The notes under the pieces: generated by a model
What the model was told of the DNA's origin: nothing
What the model saw: the letters and a program-made list of their open reading frames with translations, nothing else
Databases searched by the model: none
In this document: positions 10,776-22,400 of the stretch, in pieces
How positions within the stretch are numbered: the first letter of the stretch is position 1
How the letters are laid out: the number at the start of each line of letters is the position of its first letter
Assembly: GCA_020055645.1 (NCBI GenBank)
Contig: CM034546.1
Span: 87,730,001 to 87,794,000, forward strand
Source of the DNA: Tomocerus qinae
Taxonomy: Eukaryota > Arthropoda > Collembola > Entomobryomorpha > Tomoceridae
Direction of reading: 5' to 3'
Length of the DNA: 64,000 nucleotides
Translations under genes and position numbers: made by a program

Positions 10776-12539
10776 CTACTGGTGGACAGGTGGCCCGATT
10801 CTCTGTCCGTAAATGGAGTAGGGCGATGCGTAGTAGTTTCCCAAATTGGTCGGGACTTGGACCAGAGAACTAAGGGAGGTGGGCACTTTCGCAGCAGCGG
10901 CGGCACTCGCGTACGGATGGTACCTCGCAGCCGACAACGGACTCAACGGCGGTGTGGGGTACGTTCGGTGCATGGCAGCAGCAGCCGCGGCCGCTGCGGC
11001 ACTGGAACTCAGCAGAGCACTGGAGTAGAGTGAGCTGTTCGAGAGAGAGGCGAGTTGTTGTTGCTGGGCCGCAGCGACGACGGCAGCTGCGTCACTTCCC
11101 GCTGACCCTGAAGAACTCAGATTTGTGTGTGTGCGGAGATGGACCAGAAGTTCTTCGGAGGAGGGAAACCGTTTTCCACAGTAAGTGTCGCCGACAATCC
11201 AATTACAGACGTACGGACGCTGGGCGTGTTGTTGGGCTTGAGCTTGTTGCTGCTGCTGCTGGGCGGCATGTGCGGCTGCTGCGTGTTGACTAAGAAGACT
11301 CTGAGGGTAGCCGAGAGCGGCGGCTGCGGCGGAGAGGCCGGGAGGAGGGCCCATTCCAAAAGAAGGAGGGAATCCCGGGAAAGAAAACTTTTGATGATCA
11401 CACTGAACACAACCGGCGGGGCAGATTCCTCCGGACTGAGACGAGGCGGCAGAGAGACCCTGGAATCCCGCAGCTGCAGCTGCAGCCATCAGACCGTTCA
11501 TACCACTGGCAGCTGCGGCTGCCGCCGCAGCGGCTCCACTTCCGAACTGACATCCTGTGCAATACGGGTCTTTACACACGGGGACGATTGTCTCTGCTCC
11601 AGAGGGAGTCTTCACGCGGGTGTAGCCGACGTATGGACTTCCGGTAGATGGTGGGTAGCCCATGAAGTGGCCGCCGGTCAGAGGGTGGTGAGGGGGAGCG
11701 AAGAACGAGGGACGCAAAGCGGGATTCGTTGGGTCGAATCCTGGTGGGTAGCCTGCCAGGGCACTGAGACTGGATAAGGCAGCTCCCGACTTTCCGTAGT
11801 CTTTCCCCAAATGACCATGTAGTACTTCAAGACCGGAGCGAATGATGGGCGAGGCTCCTTGGTCGACTGGCGGAGTCGTCTTTGCACTTTGGTGTGGGGA
11901 GTGTTTGCCATTTTCGGGGGGAGAGAGTGAGGAAGTGGAAGTCGAGGAAGAGCCAGCTCCGTTGGATTTGCTGTGAGAGTGGGAGGAGGACTCGTTGTTG
12001 GCACTTGATGATGTCGTGGCAGTCGTCGTCGTCTGGGACGTGGCACTAGTGGAAGCAGCCGAGGAGAACGAGGAAGAAGACACCGGAGGACTCGTACGAC
12101 TCATTTTTGCGGGAGAACACGAACCAGAACTGGAGAAGTTCTTTGGTGTTCGCGACTTTTCGTTGGTAGTGGAGTCGTTGCAAGAGTCGCTGCTGTGCTT
12201 GTTTTTGCTGGAACGTTCATTGGATGAGGGAAAGGAGTTGGATGACGACGAATTTTCGTACGGCTTGAAAGCTGGAGAAGACTTTCCGTGTCCAGATGAC
12301 TTTCCATTGTGACTTGTCGAAGATGTGCCGCCAGAATTCGATCCCGAACTCCTGGGCCGGCTGTTGCTGTCACGAGCATCCGATTCAGATTTCAAACTAC
12401 TTGACTCACTGCTGCTAGATGACTTCCTCTTCACTGATTCATGCAAAGTGGGCAGAAGAGACTTCGTTGATGGAGAGTCAGCTCCGATTTGACTGCAGGT
12501 CTGGGCCAACAATGCCAATGGCGATTTTTTTGCGTCCAA
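10776..12539 (-). CDS. noc/elB: NET-family zinc-finger transcriptional regulator (noc/elbow type), exon 2
   Basis: Large second exon: 587 codons, then TAG at 10776-10778. Joined in phase 0 to the exon at 14709-14795 it gives a 616-residue protein, a usual size for Noc/Elbow/ZNF503/ZNF703 proteins. Domains in order (full-length numbering): Sp motif SPLALLAQTCSQIG at about 35-48; Ser-rich region; FKPY at 120-123, the family's Groucho-corepressor contact; a buttonhead-like CKDPYCTGC at about 351-359; Ala- and Gln-rich tracts; one atypical C2H2 finger at about 474-500 (CNWIVGDTYC … HLRTH); and a C-terminal SPYSIYGQRIG. Such proteins act in the nucleus as corepressors in appendage, eye and tracheal patterning. 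The exon is GC-rich against AT-rich flanks. Noc and Elbow share all these motifs, so I cannot say which paralogue this is, or whether it is a single pro-orthologue. The acceptor AG is at 12540-12541. Confidence 0.95.
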   Translation of the reverse strand: MDAKKSPLALLAQTCSQIGADSPSTKSLLPTLHESVKRKSSSSSESSSLKSESDARDSNSRPRSSGSNSGGTSSTSHNGKSSGHGKSSPAFKPYENSSSSNSFPSSNERSSKNKHSSDSCNDSTTNEKSRTPKNFSSSGSCSPAKMSRTSPPVSSSSFSSAASTSATSQTTTTATTSSSANNESSSHSHSKSNGAGSSSTSTSSLSPPENGKHSPHQSAKTTPPVDQGASPIIRSGLEVLHGHLGKDYGKSGAALSSLSALAGYPPGFDPTNPALRPSFFAPPHHPLTGGHFMGYPPSTGSPYVGYTRVKTPSGAETIVPVCKDPYCTGCQFGSGAAAAAAAAASGMNGLMAAAAAAGFQGLSAASSQSGGICPAGCVQCDHQKFSFPGFPPSFGMGPPPGLSAAAAALGYPQSLLSQHAAAAHAAQQQQQQAQAQQHAQRPYVCNWIVGDTYCGKRFPSSEELLVHLRTHTNLSSSGSAGSDAAAVVAAAQQQQLASLSNSSLYSSALLSSSAAAAAAAAAMHRTYPTPPLSPLSAARYHPYASAAAAAKVPTSLSSLVQVPTNLGNYYASPYSIYGQRIGPPVHQ

Positions 12540-14708
12540 CTAATTGAAGCAAAAATTCAAGAGATTAGAATATTTTAAGCGTGATATAATACGAATTATC
12601 ATATTGAAAGGAAACTAGAAAATAATTCAAGCCCAATATTTTTTTAAGTTACTGATTTTTTGCATTACAGTGAAACTGAAATGTAGAAAAAAAGGTTTAA
12701 AATAAAAGAAAGAATTTTTATTTTCTGTGTCGAAATGATTTTGTACATCCCTTGGCACTAACATCTTCTTCTGTCCTACACTAGTTGCCTGTTCGACTAT
12801 GTGTGCTATGTACTGTCGACGAATCAAGTCAAGAAAAGTGAGTTAACAATATTTCACATTTCGGTATTTCAACTTCCAAGTGACAAACAAGATCCGTTGT
12901 GCATTGCATAGAAGAGGAATCCTCGAGGGATTCTATTGCAAGACCTGCTTATTGACACACAAAGGAGATTCTCGTCGTTCTTCAAAAGAAGAAACTGTAA
13001 TATCAGAGAGTTCTATTCTGCTGTGAGTGGATCTCATAGGAGGTAGTTAAGAGAACTGATAAGTTTCGTTAAAAAGAGACGGGACGGACATTTAACAGAG
13101 GAACAAGTGACAAGACAGATATTTTCATGTTTGCTTCGCCTTCCATTCGATTAAATGCAAGTGACATGACATGACAAGGGACGAGAGTTGGAAATTACAT
13201 GTGACACGACATGACAGAGCAGACAAGACAACCAAGATATTATTACAGACAGAGGAGAACAAGGCGAGGCAGAATTCCATCTCCCTCTAGCTCTTTTTGT
13301 TTTGCTCATTTACACTTTCTTGTCACTTGTTTCTACGAAACTGTCAAGTCAAGAGTAACTCTAATCTAACTAAACTCATTTTTCTAACACAATCCCATTC
13401 AAGAATTCCAATAACCTTCTCTGTTATTTTCATCTCTCTAATTGCAAACATTTTCCTAGATAAAATATGTTCAGCTTTTTTAAAAGAAAATATTATTTTT
13501 ACTCTGAAGATCAAAACTTGAATTATCTAGTAGTAATTACATAGAAAATCATTGGAATAATATAGACCATGTTCACAACAAGAACATGTAAATAAAGAAG
13601 TTGTATCTGTCGTCGTCTGTAGTTATTTATCTACGTTGCCTTAGTGCGTAACTTGTATTGTAGATACCGATTTACTAGTGCTAGTAGTCGTCAACAATTT
13701 TATAAGATCTCGTGGTGCCTAATTCTATTTCTGTGATCGTAATCGAAATGACATCTTATTGTATAATGACATGACAGTATTTTATTGTAGTATTGTCTCT
13801 TAATATCTTATCAGAAAATGAAGTAATTTGTATCTATTGCAAATGAAAATGAACTTTAGTTAGATTCATAAGTAATAAGAAGAGACAGTAAAGAGGAATA
13901 AGACAAATAATATTTTTTGTATAAAAATGGGTGAAGTGACAGGATGGATTTATAGTACAAATGTAATCTGTAGTTTGACATAGAATACTATCATAGACGC
14001 AGTAGGCTCATGTGGTGCAGTGAGAGATAAGCAAGGAGGAACAAATCTCGCTAACAAACAGCGTTTAGAACAAGTACAAATGTGTGAATGCAAAGTAGAC
14101 AGAGTTTTGCATTTTGTGTGTGGGCAGAGATTGAGTTTTAATTTGACAGGAACATTCAATTTACTGCCGACATGCCCCTTCATTTTTCTCGCCCGATTTC
14201 CTCGTAGCCAACGCAGGAAAACAGATAAGAACATGAATATCTCTTCTCTGAATCGAGTTCAGTCAGTTTCGTTGACGGGAATTTATTAACTCGTTTTCAT
14301 AACGAAGCCAAAACTCTACATGAGTCTCTGCAGAAATTACTCACTTATGACATTCCTACTATATCACAAATAAATCTCTCGAATCTCTCGTTTCTTTGCC
14401 TTGCCCAACTTCACTCCTTTAACTACTTCAATTAAAGCACAGCCGAATGATCTATGAGCGAAGATGTGCGTAACAAGTCTCACTATTAAAGCATTTATTA
14501 CTCTTTCCTCAGAAAGTGAAATTGCGTAGACTAAGACCAAAATTAGAATTAAAATCCAAAACACTTTTCCATACGAAAACGAAACTCGAAAATTCGAATT
14601 TTCAATTCTTTGAATATGTGTTCGAACGAAAACGAAATGTGTGTTCGTGGAACGAAAAAAGAAAGAAATCTTTGAAAACAAGGATTTTGATGTGTTAGTG
14701 TAACTTAC
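12540..14708 (-). other. noc/elB: noc/elbow intron
   Basis: A 2.17-kb intron in the minus direction, starting GTAAGTTA (14708 downward), a near-ideal donor, and ending ...TTCAATTAG at 12540. It interrupts the reading frame between codons in the N-terminal LPTT|LDAKKS region. The intron holds a cluster of TGACA/TGACAG words at 13109-13225, with more at about 13745-13775. No nested gene is seen. The 143-residue minus frame at 14364-14795 is exon 1 reading on into intron. Confidence 0.85.
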
Positions 14709-14795
14709 AGTGGTAGGTAACGGAGAGAGATAATCCGGTTGGAGATATTGATGAGGGCCGGCTCCCAACATGTTGTGACCGTCCAAAACAACCAT
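14709..14795 (-). CDS. noc/elB: noc/elbow exon 1 (start codon exon)
   Basis: ATG at 14793-14795 opens a 29-codon exon ending exactly before GTAAGT. It encodes a short N-terminus with the conserved block QYLQPDYLSPLPTT, which precedes LDAKKSPLALLAQTCSQIG in arthropod Noc/Elbow proteins. The phase-0 junction restores this motif without gap, and this is the strongest evidence for both splice sites. There is no competing upstream ATG in frame before a stop. Promoter and 5' UTR lie to the right (above 14795) and could include further non-coding exons. Confidence 0.93.
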
Positions 14796-16170
14796 TTGGA
14801 AAATAATTCACTAAAATTCACTTAACTGCTGGACTCAGTTATCCACAGTCGCACAGACAAGCTGATTTATTAAAACTGGTCCACACACAAACTTCATGAA
14901 GATTTCAATTAGTACAAAACAAAGTTTTCTTAGAAACCCACAGAAAACAGTTTTGCTGCTGAAGGGAGTAGCAGATATTGTTGTATATTCAAAATAATTT
15001 GATAATTCCTTTTGCTTTATTAATTCCCGATGTGATGAACAAACAACCTTTTCAACAGTCCACATCAATTTCCACGAGTATACAATTCCAAAAGATAGGA
15101 ACACACTGAAGGATCTTGGGGTAACTTGATCTGAAAACAGAATTTTTGGATTTCCGTGCACACTGCTGATATATCCAAGAGAATAGTGAATCACTTTTCT
15201 TAGTTAGGGCTTTTCTTCCGAAGATGTGTTGATTTCTTTGAAATGTGAGTGTATTTTGAAGAGTTTTGTTGAAATGTGAAATTGGTTCAGCAGAGAGAGT
15301 GACGTGAGGTGATGGTGGGCTGAAGGCAAAAGGGCAACTGATTCAGCTCAGAGTGAGCAAAGTATGAGATGAGCTGGAGTGTTGGTGTAGGGAATTGTGA
15401 AAGAGGACTGCGCACAAAGACTCGCTCTCTGCAAAACTGTTTTTCTCGTCTCCTCTCTGCAAGTCAGTTCAGCTCTGGGGCCGTTTCGTGTCGGGTTGCC
15501 AGCACTTGGGGCACCATTGGACTCTACACACATTTACTTATGGACAATGTACTACTAGTGTGTGTATGCCAGAGTCCAGACTCCCCCTTGATATTTCTCG
15601 AGAACAGTCTCATAAACAACCGTGCACTCACTCCGCTCTGTAGTGAATATGCCAGAACAGTCAGAGAGTAGTGGAATGAGCCAACGAGGAATGAAAAGAC
15701 GTGTAATAACAGAGCGGAGCGAGGTTGCTAGCACCTTATTTCACGTCCTTTAGTTCAGCAGCTTACATCACATTACGGTAAAAGCGTTCAGTCCTAAGGA
15801 AGGAAATTTCCATTGTATTACTCCTTTCTATTTTATTAGACCTGTCTTCTTAAACCATCCATCCTCTATTTTCTTCGAAATTCACCCCAACGGGGATTTA
15901 GCAATCTATACTCATCCACTGCACAGTTTTTAATCCTCTTCACAAAAATCCATTCCTAAGCAGATCAGTATTGTATTAAGTAGTAGACTCTAAGTCATCA
16001 TTTGTTTGGTTAAAAAATAAATATTTTGGCGTACAATAATTTTTAATTTTTCTTATTAACTACCATTGTTTTATTGTACACATACTACTAAGTCATAAGG
16101 TGTTAAAAGTAGATCATTGCAAGTCTCCCCAAAACGCTCTTCTGTTAGGCCTTATTAGTTCAAATCTCTT
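14796..16170 (-). promoter_or_regulatory. upstream flank / likely 5' UTR and promoter area of noc/elbow
   Basis: No coding sequence is seen. By position this holds the 5' leader and core promoter of the minus-strand noc/elbow gene. I see no TATA box at a convincing place. A TCAGTT initiator-like word occurs on the minus strand near 15338-15346. No transcription start can be fixed without transcript data. Confidence 0.35.
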
Positions 16171-16174
16171 ATGT

Positions 16175-17910
16175 AGTACTAGTGAACCATGCTAAGGGGC
16201 AAATCTAGCACTCAAGAGAAATTCACCAGGCCACCCAACACAGTAATAAAAACAATTTCGAAAACATCCCATTAGGTTGTTATGTTATGTTAACTTTGGA
16301 AATGCAAAGTACATTTAAATTAATACTAAACTGTAGATCGTAGCATCCAATACAGGGAACAATGAAAGACTATTTTCGAAAAAACTCCCACAAAGTTACA
16401 AAAAAGCTTCCTTTTAAAATCGAAATAATAAGATTCCCTCTAGGATTTTGGAAAAACGTACAAACCCCAGGAGTCAACTTACGAATAAATATTTTTAAAG
16501 AATAAATAGTGGCTCCCAGTACTGTTATTTAATTCTACAAAAGATATCCCAACTGACACAAAAGATTTAAGAGGGTAGTAAAAAGTAAACCCAGCTCTAT
16601 TAAAATATGTTGAATAAGTTTGTCGATATTATAGCAGAACCATGCAATTTGGATTAGAAGTTTTGAAATGCTATTTAATACGCACATTACGATCACTGCG
16701 CAATGTTCCCTTTCGCTAATCATTTCCATTCGATCCCCACTCACCATTCAACCTTCTTATGTAAATTTCTATTTTAATTTAGACGTTATAATAATAATAT
16801 GAAACGTGAAACGACTCATTTCGTTGGTTTAGAGGAACTGGGCTTGCGCATTTTGCTTTTAAGGAGCCTTGTGTGTAGTGTTGCAGTCAGCACTTGCGTT
16901 ACACATCGGGGGGGAGGATTTGCGTTACGTAATATATGCAGGTTCCCTAGATTCTCCCTACCACACGTACATACATATACATATATATATATATATATAC
17001 TAGTGAACCCAGCTAAGGGGGGTAAATCTAGCACTCAAGAGAAATTCAGCAGGCCACCCATCACAGTAATAAAAACAATTTCGAAAACATCCGAAAATTA
17101 TGTTAGGAAATACAAAGTACATTTAAATTAATACACTTTTATTTTCTACAGTGGTTGGAAAAATTAGCTGCATCCCAACTTCCTGACAAAAAGAAATTTC
17201 CTACACCAAAATAATAACTGTAGAACGTAGCATCAAATACAGGGAACAATGAAAGACTATTTTCGAAAAAACTCCCACAAAGTTACCAAAATGCTCCTTT
17301 TTAAAATCGAAAAAATAAGATTCTCTCTAGGATTTTGGAAAAACGTACAAATCCCATGAGTACAACTTACAATAAGTATTTTTTAAGAATAAATTAGTGG
17401 CTCCCAGTACTGCTATTTAATTCTACAAAAAGATATCCCAACTGGCAAAAAGGAATTAAGAGGGTAGTTAAAAGTAAACTCAGCTCTATTAAAAAATGTT
17501 GAATAAGTTTTTCGATATTATAGCAGAACCAATTTGGGTTAGAAGTTTTGAAATGCTATTTAATACGCACATTACGATCATTACGAAATGTTCCCATTCG
17601 CTAATAATTTCCATTCGATCCCCACTCTAAATGTAAATTTCTATTTTTATTTAGACGTTATCATAATATTATGAAACGTGAAACGACTCATTTCGTTGGT
17701 TTAGAGGAATTGGGCTTGCGCATTTTGCTGTTTTGCTTTTAGGGAACATGCATATATTACGTTTGGAGTTGATGGGAGGAGGAGGTACTCAAAAGTGTTG
17801 AAGTCAGCACTTAGACGTTACACATGTGAGAGGGGTTTTGCTTTACGTAATATATGCAGGTTCCCTAGGTTCTCCCTACCACACGTACATACATATATAT
17901 ATATATAGAC
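16175..17910. repeat. direct duplication, unit about 0.82-0.9 kb
   Basis: Unit A (about 16175-16998) and unit B (about 16999-17910) both start near ACTAGTGAACC.GCTAAGG and run collinearly. Shared words include CTAGCACTCAAGAGAAATTCA, AGGATTTTGGAAAAACGTACAAA, GTGGCTCCCAGTACTG and CGTGAAACGACTCATTTCGTT. Each ends in GGTTCCCTAG followed by a short TA/CA microsatellite. Small indels separate them. Part of the unit (about 420 bp) recurs inverted at about 62130-62560. No coding capacity is apparent, so I read it as tandemly duplicated non-autonomous transposon sequence. Confidence 0.8.
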
Positions 17911-17959
17911 AGGTAAATTTATCAAGTCTATGATTATATATAGAGATATATATATATAT

Positions 17960-19430
17960 ATAGTAATAGGCCCGTTCTCCGAACGGGAAATGGGTAACCC
18001 CTTAATGGGGACGGTAGATCATGTCATGAGTATGTATTTGCATTATGATTTAAAAAAAGTATGAAAATTAACAAATTAAAATGTTTAAAAAATTGCTTGC
18101 TGCATTGCTACAACATCCTACTGACAGGGAACAAATACAATGCTTATCGAATCAGCATAATAATAGTGAACCAAATTCAACATCATTTAACTAAGCACCG
18201 AAAATAAAGTAATTGTAGGATTTCATTATATTATCATTTATATTATATGGACATAATACTACATCACCCCACGTCATTTTCAATTACCCCATCATTGTAA
18301 ATAACCCCATCGTGTTAAATAACCCCATCGTGTTAAATAACCCCATCGTGTTAAATAACCCCATCGTATTAAATAACCCCGTCATTTTAAATAACCCCGT
18401 CATTTTAAATAACCCCGTCATTTTAAATAACCCCGTCATTTTAAATAACCCCGTCATTTTAAATAACCCCGTCAGTGTAAATAGACGTCATTGTAAATGA
18501 CCCTACATTTTAAATAAGTGTCATTGTAAATGACCCCACATTTTAAGCAGGTGTCATTTTAAATAACCCCGTAGTTTTAAATAATTTCGTCATTAAGAAT
18601 CATCCCTTCATTTTGAATAACCTCGTCGTTTTAAATCTACAAACGCCGTTTTAAAAAATTTCGTCATTTTAAAAATTCTCGTCATTTTAAAAATTCTCGT
18701 CATTTTAAATAACCTCGTCATTTTAAATAACCTCGTGATTTTAAACATTCCTGCCATTTTAAATAATTTCTTTATTTTTAATATTCCCGTCATCTTAAAT
18801 ATTCACGTCATTTTCACCTCTTCATTTTAAGTAGCTCTGTTATTTTAATTAGCTACCACTATTTTAATCGTCCTCGTTATTTCTATCTATTTTCTACCTA
18901 CCCCGTTACAATTATTAACCAATCCTATGTCAAGTCAAGTCAACCTATACAATCCACAACCAAATAATACTGACTAAATAAGCCTTGCTATTAATAGTTT
19001 GACTCCGCTGCGGTCGCCCCGTTCGAGGTGAAAGGGACACTAATCTCTTTACATGGAGGAGGCCTGCCTGCTTAAAGAGTAGGACTTTGTCAAATTTTTG
19101 AAATTCACTGGCAAAATATTTTCTACTAAAAAATAAAAAACTGGAGTGGCTACCGTCTTTATTATTAAGTCGAGTAGGTCAGGAAGAAGTTTGGTAAAGA
19201 TCGGATGAAAACTGTAGGAGGAGTATCTGGACAAAGCGTGACAGATCGGAGCGTTTTCTCCCACTCCTTCAATGTTAAAATTCGAAATTCAAAAATTCAT
19301 AAAACGATTTCTATGAAAGATATCGTTTTGAAACTTGAGGTTTGGGGTTCTGACTATGATATGAACATCCAGTAAAAATTTGAAGCTTGTATGTTGATGT
19401 TAAAGAGGAAATGAATTGCTCTTATTATAT
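17960..19430. repeat. dispersed repeat carrying an 18-bp minisatellite (copy 2)
   Basis: Second copy of the repeat at 2571-4085, in the same orientation. The left flank has GCCCGTTCTCCGAACGGG. The array runs from about 18265 to 18850, with units such as CCCCGTCATTTTAAATAA, an early block CCCCATCGTGTTAAATAA, and degenerate units towards the right. The right flank at about 19030-19430 again holds the shared words. TA microsatellites at 17930-17960 and 19430-19465 border it. Confidence 0.8.
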
Positions 19431-19469
19431 AGATATATATATATATATATATTATATATATTGAAGTCT

Positions 19470-22400
19470 ACGATTATATATAGAGATAAACTATTTATGT
19501 AATAATTACGCACCATTATAATATTACATATTTCGATAAAATCTTTATCTAATTTTTCAAAAAATTGTAATTCTCAGTTGATGGTATTTTAGCCATGGGG
19601 TATACTTTACAAAAGCCAAGTTTGCTCTTTATGTTTACAATGGCTGTTCTAAAGGAATTTTATTTCGTTAAGTGTGTATACTTTGCAGTTTTATGTCCTG
19701 CTCGGGAGTTTCCTTTTTATTATGTTACCTGAATTTACCTGATGTTGCCTTTCTTCGTAGCAGAAGATTTAATATTTGACCACCGAGGGTCGGCTTTCCT
19801 CATTAAACTCTTCACACTCCGTCCCAGCTCTCCTGCCAGTCCTGCCTCGTTGGTTAGTTAGCATGGCCTGTCTTCAATTCCAACTTGACGTGGCATAAGA
19901 AGTCGAGGATAGCATGCATGCTATCTCTTGTCTTGGCCGTTAGAGCTCATCTCTCGGTCTATCTATCTCCATGTGACATGACATGCCATATCTTCCAACT
20001 TAACTCAGCACGGCTTCGGCCCTTCATTCCACACACATCTCCAATTACCTCCTCTACTTATTCCCTCTACTCTCACGTCCCACACCCAACTAAACACAGT
20101 CTTAGCGCTAGTTAGCAGCTTACGTTGGTATATAGCTCAAACCCAGTTTAGTCGGTTAGGAGGGATGCTCATCTTACCCGGAGAACTCTCTTCTATGTCA
20201 GTCCACACTAATATACTCTATTTTATTTTCGTTCCTCGGAATTTTATGGCAGAAGCACCTGCCTCATAAAAATTCACTGGAGACCCTTAAATCTGTGATG
20301 AAAGCTGAGACACCGAAAAGCCTAAAGAAACCCATCACAAACCAAACCAGCACTAAATATACTTAGTTATGAATCTTTGCTTTTTGGCCTCGTTACACAA
20401 TGATTATATTAAGCTCTACAGTTGTCTTCTGTTATTGATGTGTACACAATACTTAGCACTGCATAATAAGCACTTGGTGATAATTAATAATAATATACAT
20501 GGTATGCTTACTTCATTTAAAGTTCAAGTATACCCTATATTATGAAAAAATTGCTTATTTTGACGAAGTAAATGAAGTTTAGCTGAAGCAAAACTTTGTA
20601 AGTGTGAGTGATATGATGAGTTTTAAAGTTGGAATTAAGAAGGTTTAACCACATAAGCACCCAGAATAAAAAATATATACGGAAATTATGCAAGGATTAT
20701 GAATGGATAATAGCATAGATTAATGAACAAGAGCAGAAAGTCCCTCCCTTTTTGTCTACCGTGTAGTTAAACTGACAATTAAGTTTAAAGAGTGAGACGA
20801 GTTTCTGAGTAAAGCGAGCAGTGTTATTAATAAGTGTGTGTGTGCAAAGGCTGCAGTGGCCAAGGTGTGACTATTAGTGTTGCTCAACAGACAATTTGAG
20901 ATAAAAGCAGAAGGTGCTTATTAGAATTCTCGGATATTAACTCTGCATTTGTCAGTAGTAAATACACAGCAGCCTATCATTTACTCTTCGTGAGCATTGC
21001 ACTTTCACAACGTTTCGTTGTTGTTGTCCGCCTATTAGAACGAGTATGCAGAAATCTTGTGTAAATACTTACTCCCTGAGCATTGACTCATCCAGTAAGC
21101 AGTTTGGTTAGTTAGTGAAGTCAGTTCAGCGTGCTAATAACACATAGAGATATGCATAAGGGAGTTGAGGAAATGGCTGTGAGAATGGCGAGAGTTGCGT
21201 GTACAGAGAAGGTGTCTGCTCTTCTGTTTGTCGGTATTCTCTAATAATATTCTGAAGAGATCTGAGCTGTCCATCCTAACCAAATGAACACCTCCAACCA
21301 ACTACAACTGCACAAAACATTCGGATAGTTCATGTTAGCATTTAACAACCATCCATATCATTATGTTATTTATTTAGCTGTATTCCAATAGCGGAGGACT
21401 CAGCTCCCTCAGCTCAGAAATTAAAACTTCGACTTCTGATTCTGACACTTTACATTTACATCCTCTCCTCCGCATGCTCCTTGCTTATATTTATCAGACT
21501 GATTGTGAGATGATGTTCTGGACTAATCCTCCTTCATCCTTCCCGTTCCCACAATTTTCGTGTACTTCACTCATCAAAGTCAACTTAGCCAGCCACACGG
21601 CTAACCATTCTCACTAACTAACTAAACTCAATTCACCTTTTTTATGCACTTCAAATTGCGTTCATTCTAAATACAATTTCACAGAGATAAATAGTAGATA
21701 CGATACACGAAGCCCCTCCTGTTCTCCAAACTTATTTTAAAGAATTTAAATATGTACAATTTTGATCTGCGAATGTGTGAATGTATTTAATAGTCATTTT
21801 ATCTTTTGAGTTTGAGAGCAATAACAATTTAAATGCTGGACTACCACTTAGTAAATGGAGTTTGCATTTAAGACGTTTTGTTTCATTGAAATGTTTGCTC
21901 TGAGCAATTTTACACAGAAATTGATAAAGTTTATTACATTTATTGTTGCATGTTAGTGAGCCATATTCTCACACAATCAGTGGCTTTGATAAAGCAATAA
22001 AATAAATGCTCCTTGAAAGCTCATTTACTCAATAACTTACTCTCCTTGCAATAATGTAGTGACAGTCATCTGATTAAATGGAATCGCCTTCTTCTCAACT
22101 CAACTGCCGAAAAGTATGTACATGACCCACAAGAATTATAGACGAACGTGTCATAAATAAGCCGACAAGTTGGCAAGAAAATTACATTGACTGAAATGGC
22201 CGAAGCGTCCGCAAGTTAGCAAAATTCGTAACATTAAATGTAGTAATGTTGGAGGGGGTCGCACTAATGTTTTGTTTTCTTCTCTTCCTCTGTTTGAGAC
22301 TGTTTGTAATATCCCTGTTGCACATTGTAATTTATATTGCTCTCGTTTCTTGGATTTAATGTAATTCTATGTACTACTTATTTTCTACTTAAGCTAGACA

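Noticed and set aside
11127-11777. 216-residue plus ORF across the noc/elbow exon
   Set aside because: GC-rich antisense shadow of the zinc-finger coding exon; no domain of its own. The other plus frames at 10701-12312 are the same case.
14364-14795. 143-residue continuation of noc/elbow exon 1
   Set aside because: After PLPTT the frame enters intron sequence. A GTAAGT donor and exact phase-0 joining to the second exon show the ORF is not used.
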